Shown in pieces: positions 33,117 to 42,077 of a DNA stretch of 42,551 bases. The stretch is from the NCBI RefSeq assembly GCF_022489065.1, contig NZ_JAKVTW010000026.1, positions 1-42,551 of the forward strand, in the 5' to 3' direction. This DNA is from Vreelandella neptunia (GTDB taxonomy: Bacteria > Pseudomonadota > Gammaproteobacteria > Pseudomonadales > Halomonadaceae). The position numbers and the translations under genes were made by a program. Under the pieces are notes generated by a model, which worked only from the letters and a program-made list of their open reading frames with translations, had not been told where the DNA came from and ran no database searches. Within the stretch, counting starts at the first letter, position 1, and each line of letters starts with the position of its first letter.

Positions 33117-34831
33117 CTCAGTCTCTTCATCAGTACGGGGCTGACGGGCGTCCGACCTTGCGCAATTGGCGTGAGGTTATGAAACCCGAACGGCTTGTCG
33201 CGATGCAGCCTAATCGGTTGAGCGGGACACGTGCGATTGTCGCCCGGATGGTTCGGGAACGTTGGGATATTCGCAACACACGCATTGATGTGGATGCGGA
33301 CGGGAATGGCACGGTCGTGTATTCGATCAGCACACCGCGCAAAGAATTCAGCTTCATCGCTTTTTCATTCAAGCCCAAGCCCGAAGGCCGTACCGGACGG
33401 ATCATCGGGCGCACTTGGGACATGATGGGCACTCTGAATGAGGGTCCTGCAACCGACGAAGACATCCGCGCAGCTCGCGATCGGCTGCCGTTGTTGTATC
33501 GCGGGCGGGCGACACCGAATGCCCTAGTCTGGTGTCGTTGCAATCGGTCACTTCGGGCGTTCGACGCAGCTCAATCTGCACTGGAAGCGGGGCGCCAACC
33601 CGATATCGAGGAATTGAGCGCCATCAGTTATCTTATGCGGAACACTGGGTTGGACGGGAACGGCACGTTCGGGACACGTTCTTTCCCGTCGCTCGGCGAA
33701 GATCACGATTTGGGCGGTGTTTTGCAGGCGCAGTTGTTGCTGGGCTATTTGATGCGCGAATTTTCGTGCGATCTGGTCAGCCATCTGGCAAAGTTACATT
33801 CTGACACCGCTGTTGAATTGGCGCCCGAATTCCGTCGCTACGTCGGGGTTGGCAATGGTTCGGCGCTTGGCCTGATTTTTTTCATCCAGAAGCATCCCCG
33901 TCTTGTCGATTCCTGGATCACCGCCCGTGAAACAGCAGTCGCAAAGGCTTTGGGACTGAATGTTGCGCGGGATCGAGATACTTTAGAGCGTCTGAAATCC
34001 TTGCTGAATCGAGCCGTTCGGTTCAGGCGCGAAGACCGGATGTATTACGAATCCTTCGCCTCCAGCGCGCAGGTCGCGGATGAGCTTTCGACGCTTTTGC
34101 CGTTGCTGGATGAACTCGCGGACAAATGCACCATTGGCGGCGAGGTGCCGGAATATCCACTGGACGCTCTGGCGCGTCGCTGTGCGCGGACCTTTATGCC
34201 TGAAAGCTACGAAACCTTCCTGTCACTGATCGTAGAATTGATACCGGATGAGGCCGATGCGCTATTGTCTGGTATCGGCGGCGCGGATGAATATGTCGTT
34301 GATCCGACCATGACAGCGGGCGATCTGACGCTGCGTTTGAGGCAGGAGTATGAATGGGCGCTGAGCATGGATACTACTGCGCCGGGCGCAATGGAATATG
34401 TCTGGTATAAGTCCGAAACAGCCGAAGAACCGCGCCGTGGCGCCCGCCGCGAAGCGCCGGAGGCACGCGATCTGGCCATCGACATGCCGGGCGATCTGCA
34501 ACGGTTGGTGGCGGATCTCGACGCGGTAGTGCCTGACACCGCGATGGCGCATTTTCTGCTGGCCCACCCGCAACACCGATTGGCAGTCGCCCGCGCGCAG
34601 GCGTTGCAGGGCCGGTATTTTCACACGCCGCACGCCAACGTCAACGCGGTGGATTTCGTACCGATCCATCTGGTGCGGCTGATGAATTCCGCCTTTCATG
34701 GGATTGACAAAACCCGTGACTTTCTGGGTCGGAATCTGCGCGGTGTGCTGTTTCACGGGGCACCCACCCGCGATGATATTCGCGCGGGGCAGGGGGCCGA
34801 CTGGTTCTATCCCGAAGAACCGGTACAATGA
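33113..34831 (+). CDS. 572-residue protein of unknown family
   Basis: I do not recognise a domain. The protein is soluble in appearance: no signal peptide, no membrane segment. The N-terminal ~100 residues are basic (MKPERLVAMQPNRLSG, RMVRERWDI) and followed by a probable beta-rich part (NGTVVYSISTPRKEFSFIAF). The rest looks mostly helical. Possible landmarks are RNTGLDGNGTFGTRSFPSL, ESFASSAQVADEL and a C-terminal ending GADWFYPEEPVQ. It overlaps both neighbours by four bases, which implies co-translation with IclR and the DUF3726-like protein. Such coupling suggests a complex or a shared reaction with these and the M19 homologue. Function unknown. Confidence 0.85.
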   Translation: MTQSLHQYGADGRPTLRNWREVMKPERLVAMQPNRLSGTRAIVARMVRERWDIRNTRIDVDADGNGTVVYSISTPRKEFSFIAFSFKPKPEGRTGRIIGRTWDMMGTLNEGPATDEDIRAARDRLPLLYRGRATPNALVWCRCNRSLRAFDAAQSALEAGRQPDIEELSAISYLMRNTGLDGNGTFGTRSFPSLGEDHDLGGVLQAQLLLGYLMREFSCDLVSHLAKLHSDTAVELAPEFRRYVGVGNGSALGLIFFIQKHPRLVDSWITARETAVAKALGLNVARDRDTLERLKSLLNRAVRFRREDRMYYESFASSAQVADELSTLLPLLDELADKCTIGGEVPEYPLDALARRCARTFMPESYETFLSLIVELIPDEADALLSGIGGADEYVVDPTMTAGDLTLRLRQEYEWALSMDTTAPGAMEYVWYKSETAEEPRRGARREAPEARDLAIDMPGDLQRLVADLDAVVPDTAMAHFLLAHPQHRLAVARAQALQGRYFHTPHANVNAVDFVPIHLVRLMNSAFHGIDKTRDFLGRNLRGVLFHGAPTRDDIRAGQGADWFYPEEPVQ

Positions 34832-35529
34832 GAGAGACATCAGACATGCTACGGATTATGCCGCGCGAAATGCGCATGATGTCCGAGAGGATCCTTTCGC
34901 TGACGGATCTGCCTAAGGGCTTCATCACGATGATCTGCGATACGATCATGTACTCAGAGGCGATGGGTCTCGGCGGGTTCGCGATGCTTGAAGCGCAAAT
35001 TGACGCGTTGAAGCCGTCTGATCCCGCGCGGCTGCGATTGGATGCGCATGGCCAGACGCTGGACGCTGGTGGGCTGCATGCCTGGACCGTCGTTCCCTCA
35101 GCGCTTGACCTTCTTGGATTTGCGGTTTCGCAGGGGAAGACGGCGCGCCTGACCATTATAAATACGCTGGGCGCTAATGAACTGAGCGTCGCTGAAGGGC
35201 TGGGGCGCAGGCATGGGCTGGCCGTTCTGGTCGAAGCTACAACGCTGACCGCTGAAGGGCTTGACGCGCCAGATGACCCAATTTTGACGCGAGTTTTGCA
35301 AGAAGGGTGTTCGATTGCCGAAGATCAATGGTGGCGAATTTGGGCGCTGGCACAGACCGCACTATCACCGGATTCCGTAGTTTCGAGACGTCACGCTGGG
35401 CCGGTCATCGTCGCAGATGACGGTCAGATCATCGGACGCAAGGACAACGACGACGACACCGACTTCTCCCTTATCACTTCCTTCCATCCCGAACCGACTG
35501 ACACTTCGCGCAACGGAGCCGAAAAATGA
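34828..35529 (+). CDS. DUF3726-like protein of unknown function
   Basis: This 233-residue protein starts with an ATG in the overlap with the previous stop (ATGA). It resembles the DUF3726 family by its opening (SERILSLTDLPKGF) and its SEAMGLGGFAMLEAQ segment; I know of no assigned function. No signal peptide or transmembrane helix is apparent, and the C-terminus is acidic and probably disordered (KDNDDDTDF). A conserved-looking Glu/Gly-rich stretch and a central LTIINTLGANELSVAEGLGRR region could form an active site. It overlaps the M19 gene start by four bases. Identification with DUF3726 is from memory and could be wrong. Confidence 0.75.
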   Translation: MRETSDMLRIMPREMRMMSERILSLTDLPKGFITMICDTIMYSEAMGLGGFAMLEAQIDALKPSDPARLRLDAHGQTLDAGGLHAWTVVPSALDLLGFAVSQGKTARLTIINTLGANELSVAEGLGRRHGLAVLVEATTLTAEGLDAPDDPILTRVLQEGCSIAEDQWWRIWALAQTALSPDSVVSRRHAGPVIVADDGQIIGRKDNDDDTDFSLITSFHPEPTDTSRNGAEK

Positions 35530-36497
35530 TTATAGACGGACTGCAATGCGGTCATTTTGACCGCGACGCCTTTGAACGACTGCAAAAGGCAGGCGTGCAC
35601 GGCGTCGTCGTGACTTGCGGCTTCTGGGAAGGAACACTGGAAAGTCTTGATAGCCTTGGGCGTTGGCGGGATCTGGTTCGCGAAAACAGCGACATCGTCA
35701 CAATCGCCACCAGCCCTGCCGAAATCGAAGCCGCCGCCGTAGAAGGCAAGGTCGGTGCGATCATGGGGTACCAGAACACCAACCTGTTCGAGGGGCGCAT
35801 TCGCCTGATCGAAATGTTTGCCGAACTGGGTGTGCGGGTCATACAACTGACCTACAACAACCAAAACGAACTGGCTGGCAGCTGTTACGAGGTAGAGGAT
35901 TCCGGGCTGGCGCGGTTCGGCAAACAGGCGATTCTGGAAATGAACCGGGCAGGCATCCTTGTTGATTGCAGCCATGTCGGCAACCTGTCGACGCTGGACG
36001 CGATCAAAGCGAGCCAAAAACCGATTGCCGTCACCCATGCCAATGCTGACAGCCTGTTCAGCCATAAGCGAAACAAGACCGACGATGTACTGCATGCGCT
36101 GAAGGAAACCGGCGGCGTGATCGGTTGCGCCACTTATCGCAATATCACCGGTGATCGTTACTGCAAGACCATCGAAAACTGGTGCGAAATGGTGGCCCGG
36201 ACGGTCGATATCGCCGGCATCGACAGCGTCGCAATTGGCACTGACCGGTCGCACAATTTCACTAAGCCGGATTATGAATGGATGCGTATGGGGCGTTGGA
36301 CGCGCGAAGTCGATTATGGTGCCGCCTCTGCAGCCCGCCCCGGAAAGGTGCCGCCACCGGATTGGTTTCAGAATGTTGAGGACATGAACGTCATTCCCGG
36401 CGGCCTGTCCTTAGTCGGGTTTTCCCCGGAAGAAGTTAACAAGATTACCCACGGCAACTGGTTGCGCCTATATGCAGCCACGTTTCGTACCACCTGA
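35526..36497 (+). CDS. M19 (renal/membrane dipeptidase) homologue lacking one metal site
   Basis: This 323-residue protein has the M19 TIM-barrel pattern, including VDCSHVGNLSTLDAI (His150), PIAVTHANADSL (His171) and VAIGTD (Asp240), which match the second zinc site and substrate Asp. The usual N-terminal DGHxD motif is DGLQC here (Leu6, Cys8 in place of His and Asp), and the bridging Glu is Gln83 in MGYQNTN. So the first-metal ligands are missing. A similar DGLQ/FQN variant occurs in the M19 protein beside the glycine betaine catabolism genes of Pseudomonas, so this looks like a conserved subfamily, not damage. It may hydrolyse or isomerise a non-peptide amide. No signal peptide is seen; it appears cytoplasmic. 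Confidence 0.85.
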   Translation: MIIDGLQCGHFDRDAFERLQKAGVHGVVVTCGFWEGTLESLDSLGRWRDLVRENSDIVTIATSPAEIEAAAVEGKVGAIMGYQNTNLFEGRIRLIEMFAELGVRVIQLTYNNQNELAGSCYEVEDSGLARFGKQAILEMNRAGILVDCSHVGNLSTLDAIKASQKPIAVTHANADSLFSHKRNKTDDVLHALKETGGVIGCATYRNITGDRYCKTIENWCEMVARTVDIAGIDSVAIGTDRSHNFTKPDYEWMRMGRWTREVDYGAASAARPGKVPPPDWFQNVEDMNVIPGGLSLVGFSPEEVNKITHGNWLRLYAATFRTT

Positions 36498-36523
36498 TAA
36501 TAATGACTGACAGAGAGGTTCCA

Positions 36524-37570
36524 ATGTCTAATTCTACACGTTCAAAGCTGATCCGTCCGTCGCGCCGCCAGTTCCTGCACGGTACTGCTGCGCTGGCCGC
36601 CGGCACACTGGCCGCCCCATCCATCGGGCGGGCGCAGTCCAAAGAGCTTTACGTCAATTCCTGGGGTGGTCCCTGGCTTGAAGCCGCGACCGCTAGCCTG
36701 TTCGATCCGTTCACTGCGGCCACGGGCATCAAAGTCAACACTGTTTCGCCAGTGTCTTTTGCCAAGCTGGCAGCACAGGTGCGCACTGGGGTCTATGAAT
36801 TTGATGTTACGACGCTTGGTGGCGGCGACATCATAGCGGCCAACAACGCAGGTCTGTTGGAAGACATCGACTCCCCCTATGACGGCGGGTTGTTCCAAAA
36901 CGGCGTAGCCAGCCACGCCTTTTCGACCGTTATCGCATGGCGCACCGACAAGTATGAAGAAGCGCCGCAAAACTGGGCCGATTTCTGGGACGTTGAACGC
37001 TTCCCCGGAGGCCGTTCGTTGCAACGCTATGCCGCGCGGGTTTTGCCGCTTGCGCTACTGGCAGACGGCGTCGCAATGGAGGATCTGTACCCGCTGGATA
37101 TCGAACGCGCCTTTGCGAAACTGGACGAGATCAAGCCGCATATCCGCGTCTGGTGGACGGCTGGTGCCCAATCGACACAGATCCTGCGCGATGGCGAAAT
37201 CGACATGATCGGTATTTGGCACGGTCGTTACTTTGAGGCCGAAGATGCAGGCGCGCCGGTTGCGATGACCTGGAACCAGTCGGAAGTCGACAGGGCCTAT
37301 TGGGTAGTGGCGAAGAACACGCCGAATATGGACGCTGCGAAAGAATTCGTGAAATTTGCTACGTCGCCTGAACCGCTTGCCGGGTTTGCCACGCTAGGCA
37401 ACTACGGCGCGCTGAATCCTGCCGCGTTGGAATTCGTACCGGATGAGGCGAAACCTCGCATGCCGACGTCGCCCGATAACTATGCCAATGCCTTTGAGCA
37501 AGACATGGCGAATTGGGGCGGCGATCCGCAGGAAGTTGCCCTGCGCTTTGACGAGTGGCTGGCCACCTAA
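36524..37570 (+). CDS. ABC transporter solute-binding protein, PotD/PotF-like, Tat-exported
   Basis: This 348-residue protein is the periplasmic receptor of the importer encoded downstream. The chosen ATG at 36524 follows CAGAGAGGTT. The N-terminus carries a twin-arginine signal (SRRQFLHGTAALAAGTLAAP) with cleavage near GRAQS. The mature part begins KELYVNSWGGPW, as in spermidine/putrescine-type (SBP_bac_8) receptors, and contains INTVSPVS-like and VWWTAGAQSTQIL segments. The Asp/Glu/Trp residues that grip polyamines cannot be aligned safely by eye, so the ligand may be another cationic or amino-acid-like compound. Confidence 0.88.
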   Translation: MSNSTRSKLIRPSRRQFLHGTAALAAGTLAAPSIGRAQSKELYVNSWGGPWLEAATASLFDPFTAATGIKVNTVSPVSFAKLAAQVRTGVYEFDVTTLGGGDIIAANNAGLLEDIDSPYDGGLFQNGVASHAFSTVIAWRTDKYEEAPQNWADFWDVERFPGGRSLQRYAARVLPLALLADGVAMEDLYPLDIERAFAKLDEIKPHIRVWWTAGAQSTQILRDGEIDMIGIWHGRYFEAEDAGAPVAMTWNQSEVDRAYWVVAKNTPNMDAAKEFVKFATSPEPLAGFATLGNYGALNPAALEFVPDEAKPRMPTSPDNYANAFEQDMANWGGDPQEVALRFDEWLAT

Positions 37571-37622
37571 CACACGCTTTGGGAACGGGGCGGTTTAATC
37601 GCCGAAAGGAACAGGACACAGC

Positions 37623-38471
37623 ATGATGCGTCGCATGACACGACTGGTCGATCATCAGACGATTTGGCCTTGGCTGCTGTTGCTGCCCCTAGCGGTGTAT
37701 CTGCTGGTGTTTTTTGCCGTCCCGCTTATCGAAGTTCTGAAAATGAGCGTGACCGAGCCCAAACCGGGGCTCGGAAATTACCAAAAGGTTTTCACGGGCG
37801 CGCTATATGGCAAGGTGTTTCTGAACACCTTTGGCACGGCGACATTGGTCACCGTTTGTTGTCTGATCGTCGGATATCCGTTGGCTTACCTCATGTCGAA
37901 CACGACGCCGCGCCGCGCGATGATGATCTTGCTGCTGATCACGATGAGTTTCTGGACCTCGTTTCTTGTGCGCACCTATGCTTGGATGGTGCTGCTAGGA
38001 AACAACGGTCCGATCATCTGGCTGATCGAGATGATCGGTATTGCAGATCCGCCGGGGCTGTTGTTCACGCGCTTTTCGTCGACACTGGCGATGGTGCATA
38101 TTCTTGCGCCATACATGATCATGAACATTTATTCGGTGATGAAAAAGATTGACCCGGTGCTGATCCGCTCCGCCGAAAGCATGGGTGCAAGGGGTGGTTC
38201 GCTGTTTCGCCACATCTATTTGCCGCTGACTGCGCCGGGAATTGCGAATGGTGCGGTGCTTGTTTTTGTCATTTGCTTAGGCTTCTACGTCACGCCCGTG
38301 TTGCTGGGCAGCCCGCGCGAACAGATGGTAGCGGGGTTGATCGGCAACCAGATTGAACAGTTCCTGGCCTTCGGGCTTGGGTCCGCGATGGCCGTCGTGC
38401 TGTTGGTGATTACGCTGATTGTTTTGGGCATTTATCACAGCCGTTTCGGCCTCGACAAACTCTGGGGATAG
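37623..38471 (+). CDS. ABC transporter permease, PotB-like
   Basis: This 282-residue inner-membrane protein has six membrane segments. The first follows a short basic N-terminus (WPWLLLLPLAVYLLVFF). The cytoplasmic EAA loop is IRSAESMGARGGSLFRHIYLPLTAPG. The SFWTSFLVRTYAWMVLLGNNG stretch is typical of PotB-type permeases. A second in-frame ATG at 37626 is an equally possible start. It is ten bases from the next permease gene. Confidence 0.9.
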   Translation: MMRRMTRLVDHQTIWPWLLLLPLAVYLLVFFAVPLIEVLKMSVTEPKPGLGNYQKVFTGALYGKVFLNTFGTATLVTVCCLIVGYPLAYLMSNTTPRRAMMILLLITMSFWTSFLVRTYAWMVLLGNNGPIIWLIEMIGIADPPGLLFTRFSSTLAMVHILAPYMIMNIYSVMKKIDPVLIRSAESMGARGGSLFRHIYLPLTAPGIANGAVLVFVICLGFYVTPVLLGSPREQMVAGLIGNQIEQFLAFGLGSAMAVVLLVITLIVLGIYHSRFGLDKLWG

Positions 38472-38480
38472 GGACGCGCG

Positions 38481-39281
38481 ATGAACACCTTTGTACGCTG
38501 GTTAGGCTATCTGTTCGTCATCTTCATCGCTGCGCCTTTGCTGGTGGTTGTGCCGATGTCGTTCTCCACCTCGTCCTCATTGGAGTTCCCGCCCCCGGGT
38601 CTTTCTTTGCAATACTATGAGAAGTTCTTTTCCGATCCCGCATGGCTTCGGCCCGCGTGGAACAGCATCCTGATCGCGTCAGCGACAACCATTCTGACAA
38701 TGATCCTCGTGATCCCGGCGACTTTTGCGCTTGTACGCCACAGATTCTGGGGCAAGGGCATCGCCAATCTGATGATGATGATGCCACTGGCCGTGCCTCA
38801 TATTGTGATGGCGGTCGGGTATTATTCTTATTTCGGCGAACTGCGTCTCGTACACACTCATTTGGGCGTCATCCTTGCGCACACTTGCCTGTCGGTACCG
38901 ATCACCTTTCTGGTTCTGTCGGCCAACTTAAAAGGCTTTGATCGCACGCTGGAGCAGGCAGCGCGCAGCCTTGGGGCATCGCCGCGCCGCGTGTTCCTGC
39001 ATATCACACTGCCGATCCTGCGGCCCGGCCTGATGATTTCGGCGCTGTTCGCCTTCATTCAGTCGTTCGACGAAACTGTGGTTGCGATTTTCATCTCGGG
39101 GCGCGGTGCAGAAACCCTGCCGCGCAAGATGTTCGATTCGATCCGGCAAGAGGCCGACCCGGTCATCGCCGTTGTATCCACCCTGCTGTTCGTCGCAGTC
39201 ATTCTGGGGCTTTTGGCACCGCAGATCGTAAAAGCTGTTCAATCAGCCCTTGGGCGATCCGCCCGCAATGCTTCGGAGTAG
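38481..39281 (+). CDS. ABC transporter permease, PotC-like
   Basis: This 266-residue protein is the second membrane subunit. It has VVVPMSFSTSSSLEFPPPGLSLQYYEKFF after the first helix, as seen in PotC-type permeases. The EAA loop is EQAARSLGASPRRVFLHITLPILRPG. QSFDETVVAIFISG and LPRKMFDSIRQEADP follow, both usual in this group. The next gene starts directly after its stop. Confidence 0.9.
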   Translation: MNTFVRWLGYLFVIFIAAPLLVVVPMSFSTSSSLEFPPPGLSLQYYEKFFSDPAWLRPAWNSILIASATTILTMILVIPATFALVRHRFWGKGIANLMMMMPLAVPHIVMAVGYYSYFGELRLVHTHLGVILAHTCLSVPITFLVLSANLKGFDRTLEQAARSLGASPRRVFLHITLPILRPGLMISALFAFIQSFDETVVAIFISGRGAETLPRKMFDSIRQEADPVIAVVSTLLFVAVILGLLAPQIVKAVQSALGRSARNASE

Positions 39282-40355
39282 ATGATGAGCAGTTACCTGC
39301 AACTCAGCGGTATCAACAAAACCTACGGCAATTTCACCGCGCTGGAAAATGTCGATCTTGAAGTTGAGAAGGGTGAATTCGTTACCTTCCTTGGTCCGTC
39401 GGGGTCAGGAAAAACCACGACTTTGATGTTGATCGCAGGGTTTGCGACGCCGACACGCGGTACCATCGATATTGAGGGCGCGTCACTGGCGGGGCTTGAT
39501 CCGCAGGACCGTAATATCGGCATCGTGTTCCAGAACTATGCCCTGTTTCCCCATAAGACGGCAGCGGAGAACGTCTATTTTCCGCTTCAGATGCGGGACG
39601 TTAAAAGGCTCGAAGGCATGCGTCGCGCGGACGAGATGTTGGATCTTGTCGGTCTAGCCGGATTTTCGCATCGCTATCCCAAAGAGCTTTCAGGTGGGCA
39701 GCAACAGCGAGTCGCCTTGGCACGTGCATTGGTGTTTGAACCCGATCTATTGTTGCTGGATGAACCGCTCGGCGCGTTGGACAAGAACCTGCGCGAGCAG
39801 ATGCAGATCGAGATCAAACGTATCCAGAAAAAGCTTGGCGTGACGACGATTTTCGTGACCCACGACCAGACAGAAGCAATGTCGATGTCCGACCGGATCT
39901 GCGTTTTTTCCAATGGTAAGATCGAACAGTTGGGCAAGCCGCTGGACATCTACCACCGTCCGAAGACCAAGTTTGTTGCGGATTTCATCGGCGAAAGCAA
40001 TCTGATCCCGGCGAGGATCACCGACGCGGCCAACTGCAAAGCGCAGAGCAATGTGCTGGGCGACGTCACTTACGGCACGCAGTCCGGGACTGAATTGCGC
40101 GATGGGCAAGAAGTGTCGCTGGTAATTCGCCCCGAGCATCTGAAACTGTCAAGCAAACGTCTTGCGGATCGGATGTCGGCGGGCATCGAAATTGAAACCA
40201 TCGTGAATTACGGCGACAATGCGCTGGTGATCGGAACGTCGGAATCGCAGCAGATCCGTGTTCGGGTGCCCGGGGCTGATGTTGTCATCCTGAACGAGGG
40301 CGACAAATGCTTCATCAGCTGGACCCAGGATGACGTTTTCGTTGTGACGGATTAG
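39282..40355 (+). CDS. ABC transporter ATPase, PotA-like
   Basis: This 357-residue protein powers the Pot-type importer. Walker A is GPSGSGKTTT, the signature LSGGQQQRVALARAL, Walker B LLLLDEPLGALD with the H-loop in FVTHDQTEAMS. A C-terminal TOBE domain begins after FIGESNLIPARI. It starts at the base after the PotC stop (an in-frame ATG follows at 39285). It ends the operon that begins with the IclR gene. Confidence 0.93.
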   Translation: MMSSYLQLSGINKTYGNFTALENVDLEVEKGEFVTFLGPSGSGKTTTLMLIAGFATPTRGTIDIEGASLAGLDPQDRNIGIVFQNYALFPHKTAAENVYFPLQMRDVKRLEGMRRADEMLDLVGLAGFSHRYPKELSGGQQQRVALARALVFEPDLLLLDEPLGALDKNLREQMQIEIKRIQKKLGVTTIFVTHDQTEAMSMSDRICVFSNGKIEQLGKPLDIYHRPKTKFVADFIGESNLIPARITDAANCKAQSNVLGDVTYGTQSGTELRDGQEVSLVIRPEHLKLSSKRLADRMSAGIEIETIVNYGDNALVIGTSESQQIRVRVPGADVVILNEGDKCFISWTQDDVFVVTD

Positions 40356-40810
40356 AATCGCACAGGCCGATTTGGGCATCGTCAACTTGTTGACCCGACT
40401 TTTGGCTGTCGGTAGCAGAGGTGGATGATCAGCCAGATTTCCCAGTTGCGCCTGAAAGGCTACCGTTATTCGCGTTCTGTCATGTCTAAGGCGGTTTTGG
40501 CGTACCATTGTTTGCGCGCGGAAAGCCCGGCACGATAAGAGTCGATAACGTCCTATGTGCGGAATAATTGGCTGATTTGGCATCAGGTCATTGTCGTGTC
40601 GAGGCGTCTCGACACGTTCAAAGCATGGCTCAGTTTGGCTTTTTGGTCAACGACAGTCTCTCCCATAACAAACACAGAGTACGCTTTTGCGGCTCTCACC
40701 GTCCTTAACACGAGATCATCGGGTCGCTAACACAGAAGGCCTAAACATTATCTACGAGGTCAGTTGCCTGCCTCCACGGCCCTTACAGAGAAAGGTCCTT
40801 CTGCGATTGA
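40356..40810. other. Intergenic region between the Pot-type operon and the IS110 element
   Basis: No credible full gene lies in these 455 bases. GTCAAC-TT-GTTGAC (40381-40394) and a nine-pair stem CGTGTCGAG-GCGT-CTCGACACG (40595-40616) are inverted repeats; neither is followed by a T-run, so neither is a normal terminator. A short plus-strand frame near 40423-40540 encodes SRSVMSKAVLAYHCLR, faintly like the start of an IS6-type transposase, and may be another IS remnant. The left end of the IS110 element should be in the last ~100 bases. Confidence 0.45.
40595..40616. repeat. Perfect 9-bp inverted repeat with 4-base loop
   Basis: CGTGTCGAG and CTCGACACG flank GCGT. It could form a stable hairpin or be a dimeric regulator site. 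It lies 240 bases after the PotA-like gene, too far to be an obvious terminator for it. Confidence 0.6.
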
Positions 40811-42077
40811 TCACCCCTCAAAGAAGGGGCGATAGGGTTCGCCGTGCTTGATGATCCCGTGAATAGTACGGGCCATTTTGGCGGCGATTGCGGTATACGC
40901 CTTGCGGCGCAAATGGGTGTTGTGGCGGTCCTTCGCAATGTAGCGTTCGAACTTGTCGCGAAAGCTGTTGGTCCGCTGCAGAATGGCGACTTGGCCGGCC
41001 ATCCAGAGGGTGCGACGCAGGCGTGCGTTACCATATTTGGACAGTTTGGTTTGACCGCGGAATGTGCCGGACTGAATGGTAGCAAGGTCCATGCCGCAGA
41101 ATTTGAGGAATTGTCGGTGATGTCTAAAACGGCGTAGATCACCTGCTTCAGCCAAGATGGTCAGGGCGTTGATCGGTCCGATCCCAGGTATTGATGTGAG
41201 CAGTTGATAGTCAGGAAGATCTTTGAGCAATGCAACTGAACGATCCTCAATCTGATTGCGTTGCGCGATGAGACTGCGACCTTCGCCGAGGACCAAACGG
41301 AACATGCTGATCGCGTCAGAATCAGGAGCAACTGGCAACCCCACTGATACTTTGGCGGTCTCGTAAATATCTGCGAGCAAACGTTCTTTTGCGACCTTGC
41401 GACCCACAACGTCCCAAGCGTCAGCGGTAAATGCGTCCTTGGTCATGGCTGAGATAAAGTGCGGTGACGGATAGCGATCAAGGAACGTAAAGAACCAGTC
41501 GCTGCGTGAACTGCGATGAAAGCGGTCGGCTTCAGGAAAGTACAGCGGCACCCTCTCATGCATGTAAACATGCACTGGGCAGTGGATAATGTGTCAGAAT
41601 CCGATGCCACAACTCGGTCTTCGACTTTGAAACGATATCATGGGTCTTGGACAATTCCTGAATGTCGTTTGTCCCACGCACCAGCGGATCGTGGTAGAAC
41701 TGCTCATTCCCAATCTCCATCATGTGGAGGATCACCTGGGCGTCCTTGGGATCATTCTTATCCCAGCTGTTGTGAAGAGCTTCCCGAGTACGCGCCAATG
41801 CCACTGACGACACCAGCTTCACCTCAAAGCCTGCGGTTGCAAGATGATAGGCCAAGGCGCGGTGGTAATTACCAGTAGCTTCAAATGCTGCGCGCACTGG
41901 GCGGCCGTAATCCTTTAACGCGGTGATGAGGCGGGTGAAGTCAGCGAGCTCGTTTAAAACAGTTAAGCGACGGCGGCGCTTCTTGCCCGGAACAGAAATC
42001 AAAACTTCATGCCGCGCTTTGGCGATGTCGATAGCCACCAAAACAGGCGTGTTCTGTGCAATTGTAATCACGGTCAT
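40811..42077 (-). pseudogene. IS110-family transposase, split by a short palindromic insertion
   Basis: The N-terminal half (ATG at 42077, behind AAGGAGACC) has the DEDD RuvC-like residues: VAIDIAKARHEV, AAFEATGNYHRALA and KNDPKDAQVI. The C-terminal half is in another frame (stop at 40811) and has the helix-hairpin segment TSIPGIGPINALTILAEAGD and the serine-bearing Tnp domain (TIQSGTFRGQTKLSKYGNARLR). The frame changes where homologues run from LTHY directly into PLYFPEADRFH. In between sit about 35 extra bases with a hairpin (41559-41574). Without these the protein would be continuous at about the usual 400 residues or slightly less. As it stands the transposase is split and probably dead. 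Confidence 0.8.
41559..41574. repeat. Palindrome inside the split IS110 transposase gene
   Basis: TGCATG-TAAA-CATGCA is a perfect six-pair hairpin within the ~35 bases that interrupt the transposase frame. It is the likely cause or footprint of the disruption. Confidence 0.7.

Noticed and set aside
40381..40394. GTCAAC-TT-GTTGAC as a third parS site or a terminator
   Set aside because: It lacks the TGTCCGCGGACA core of the palindromes beside repC and has no T-run; it may be chance or a regulator site.
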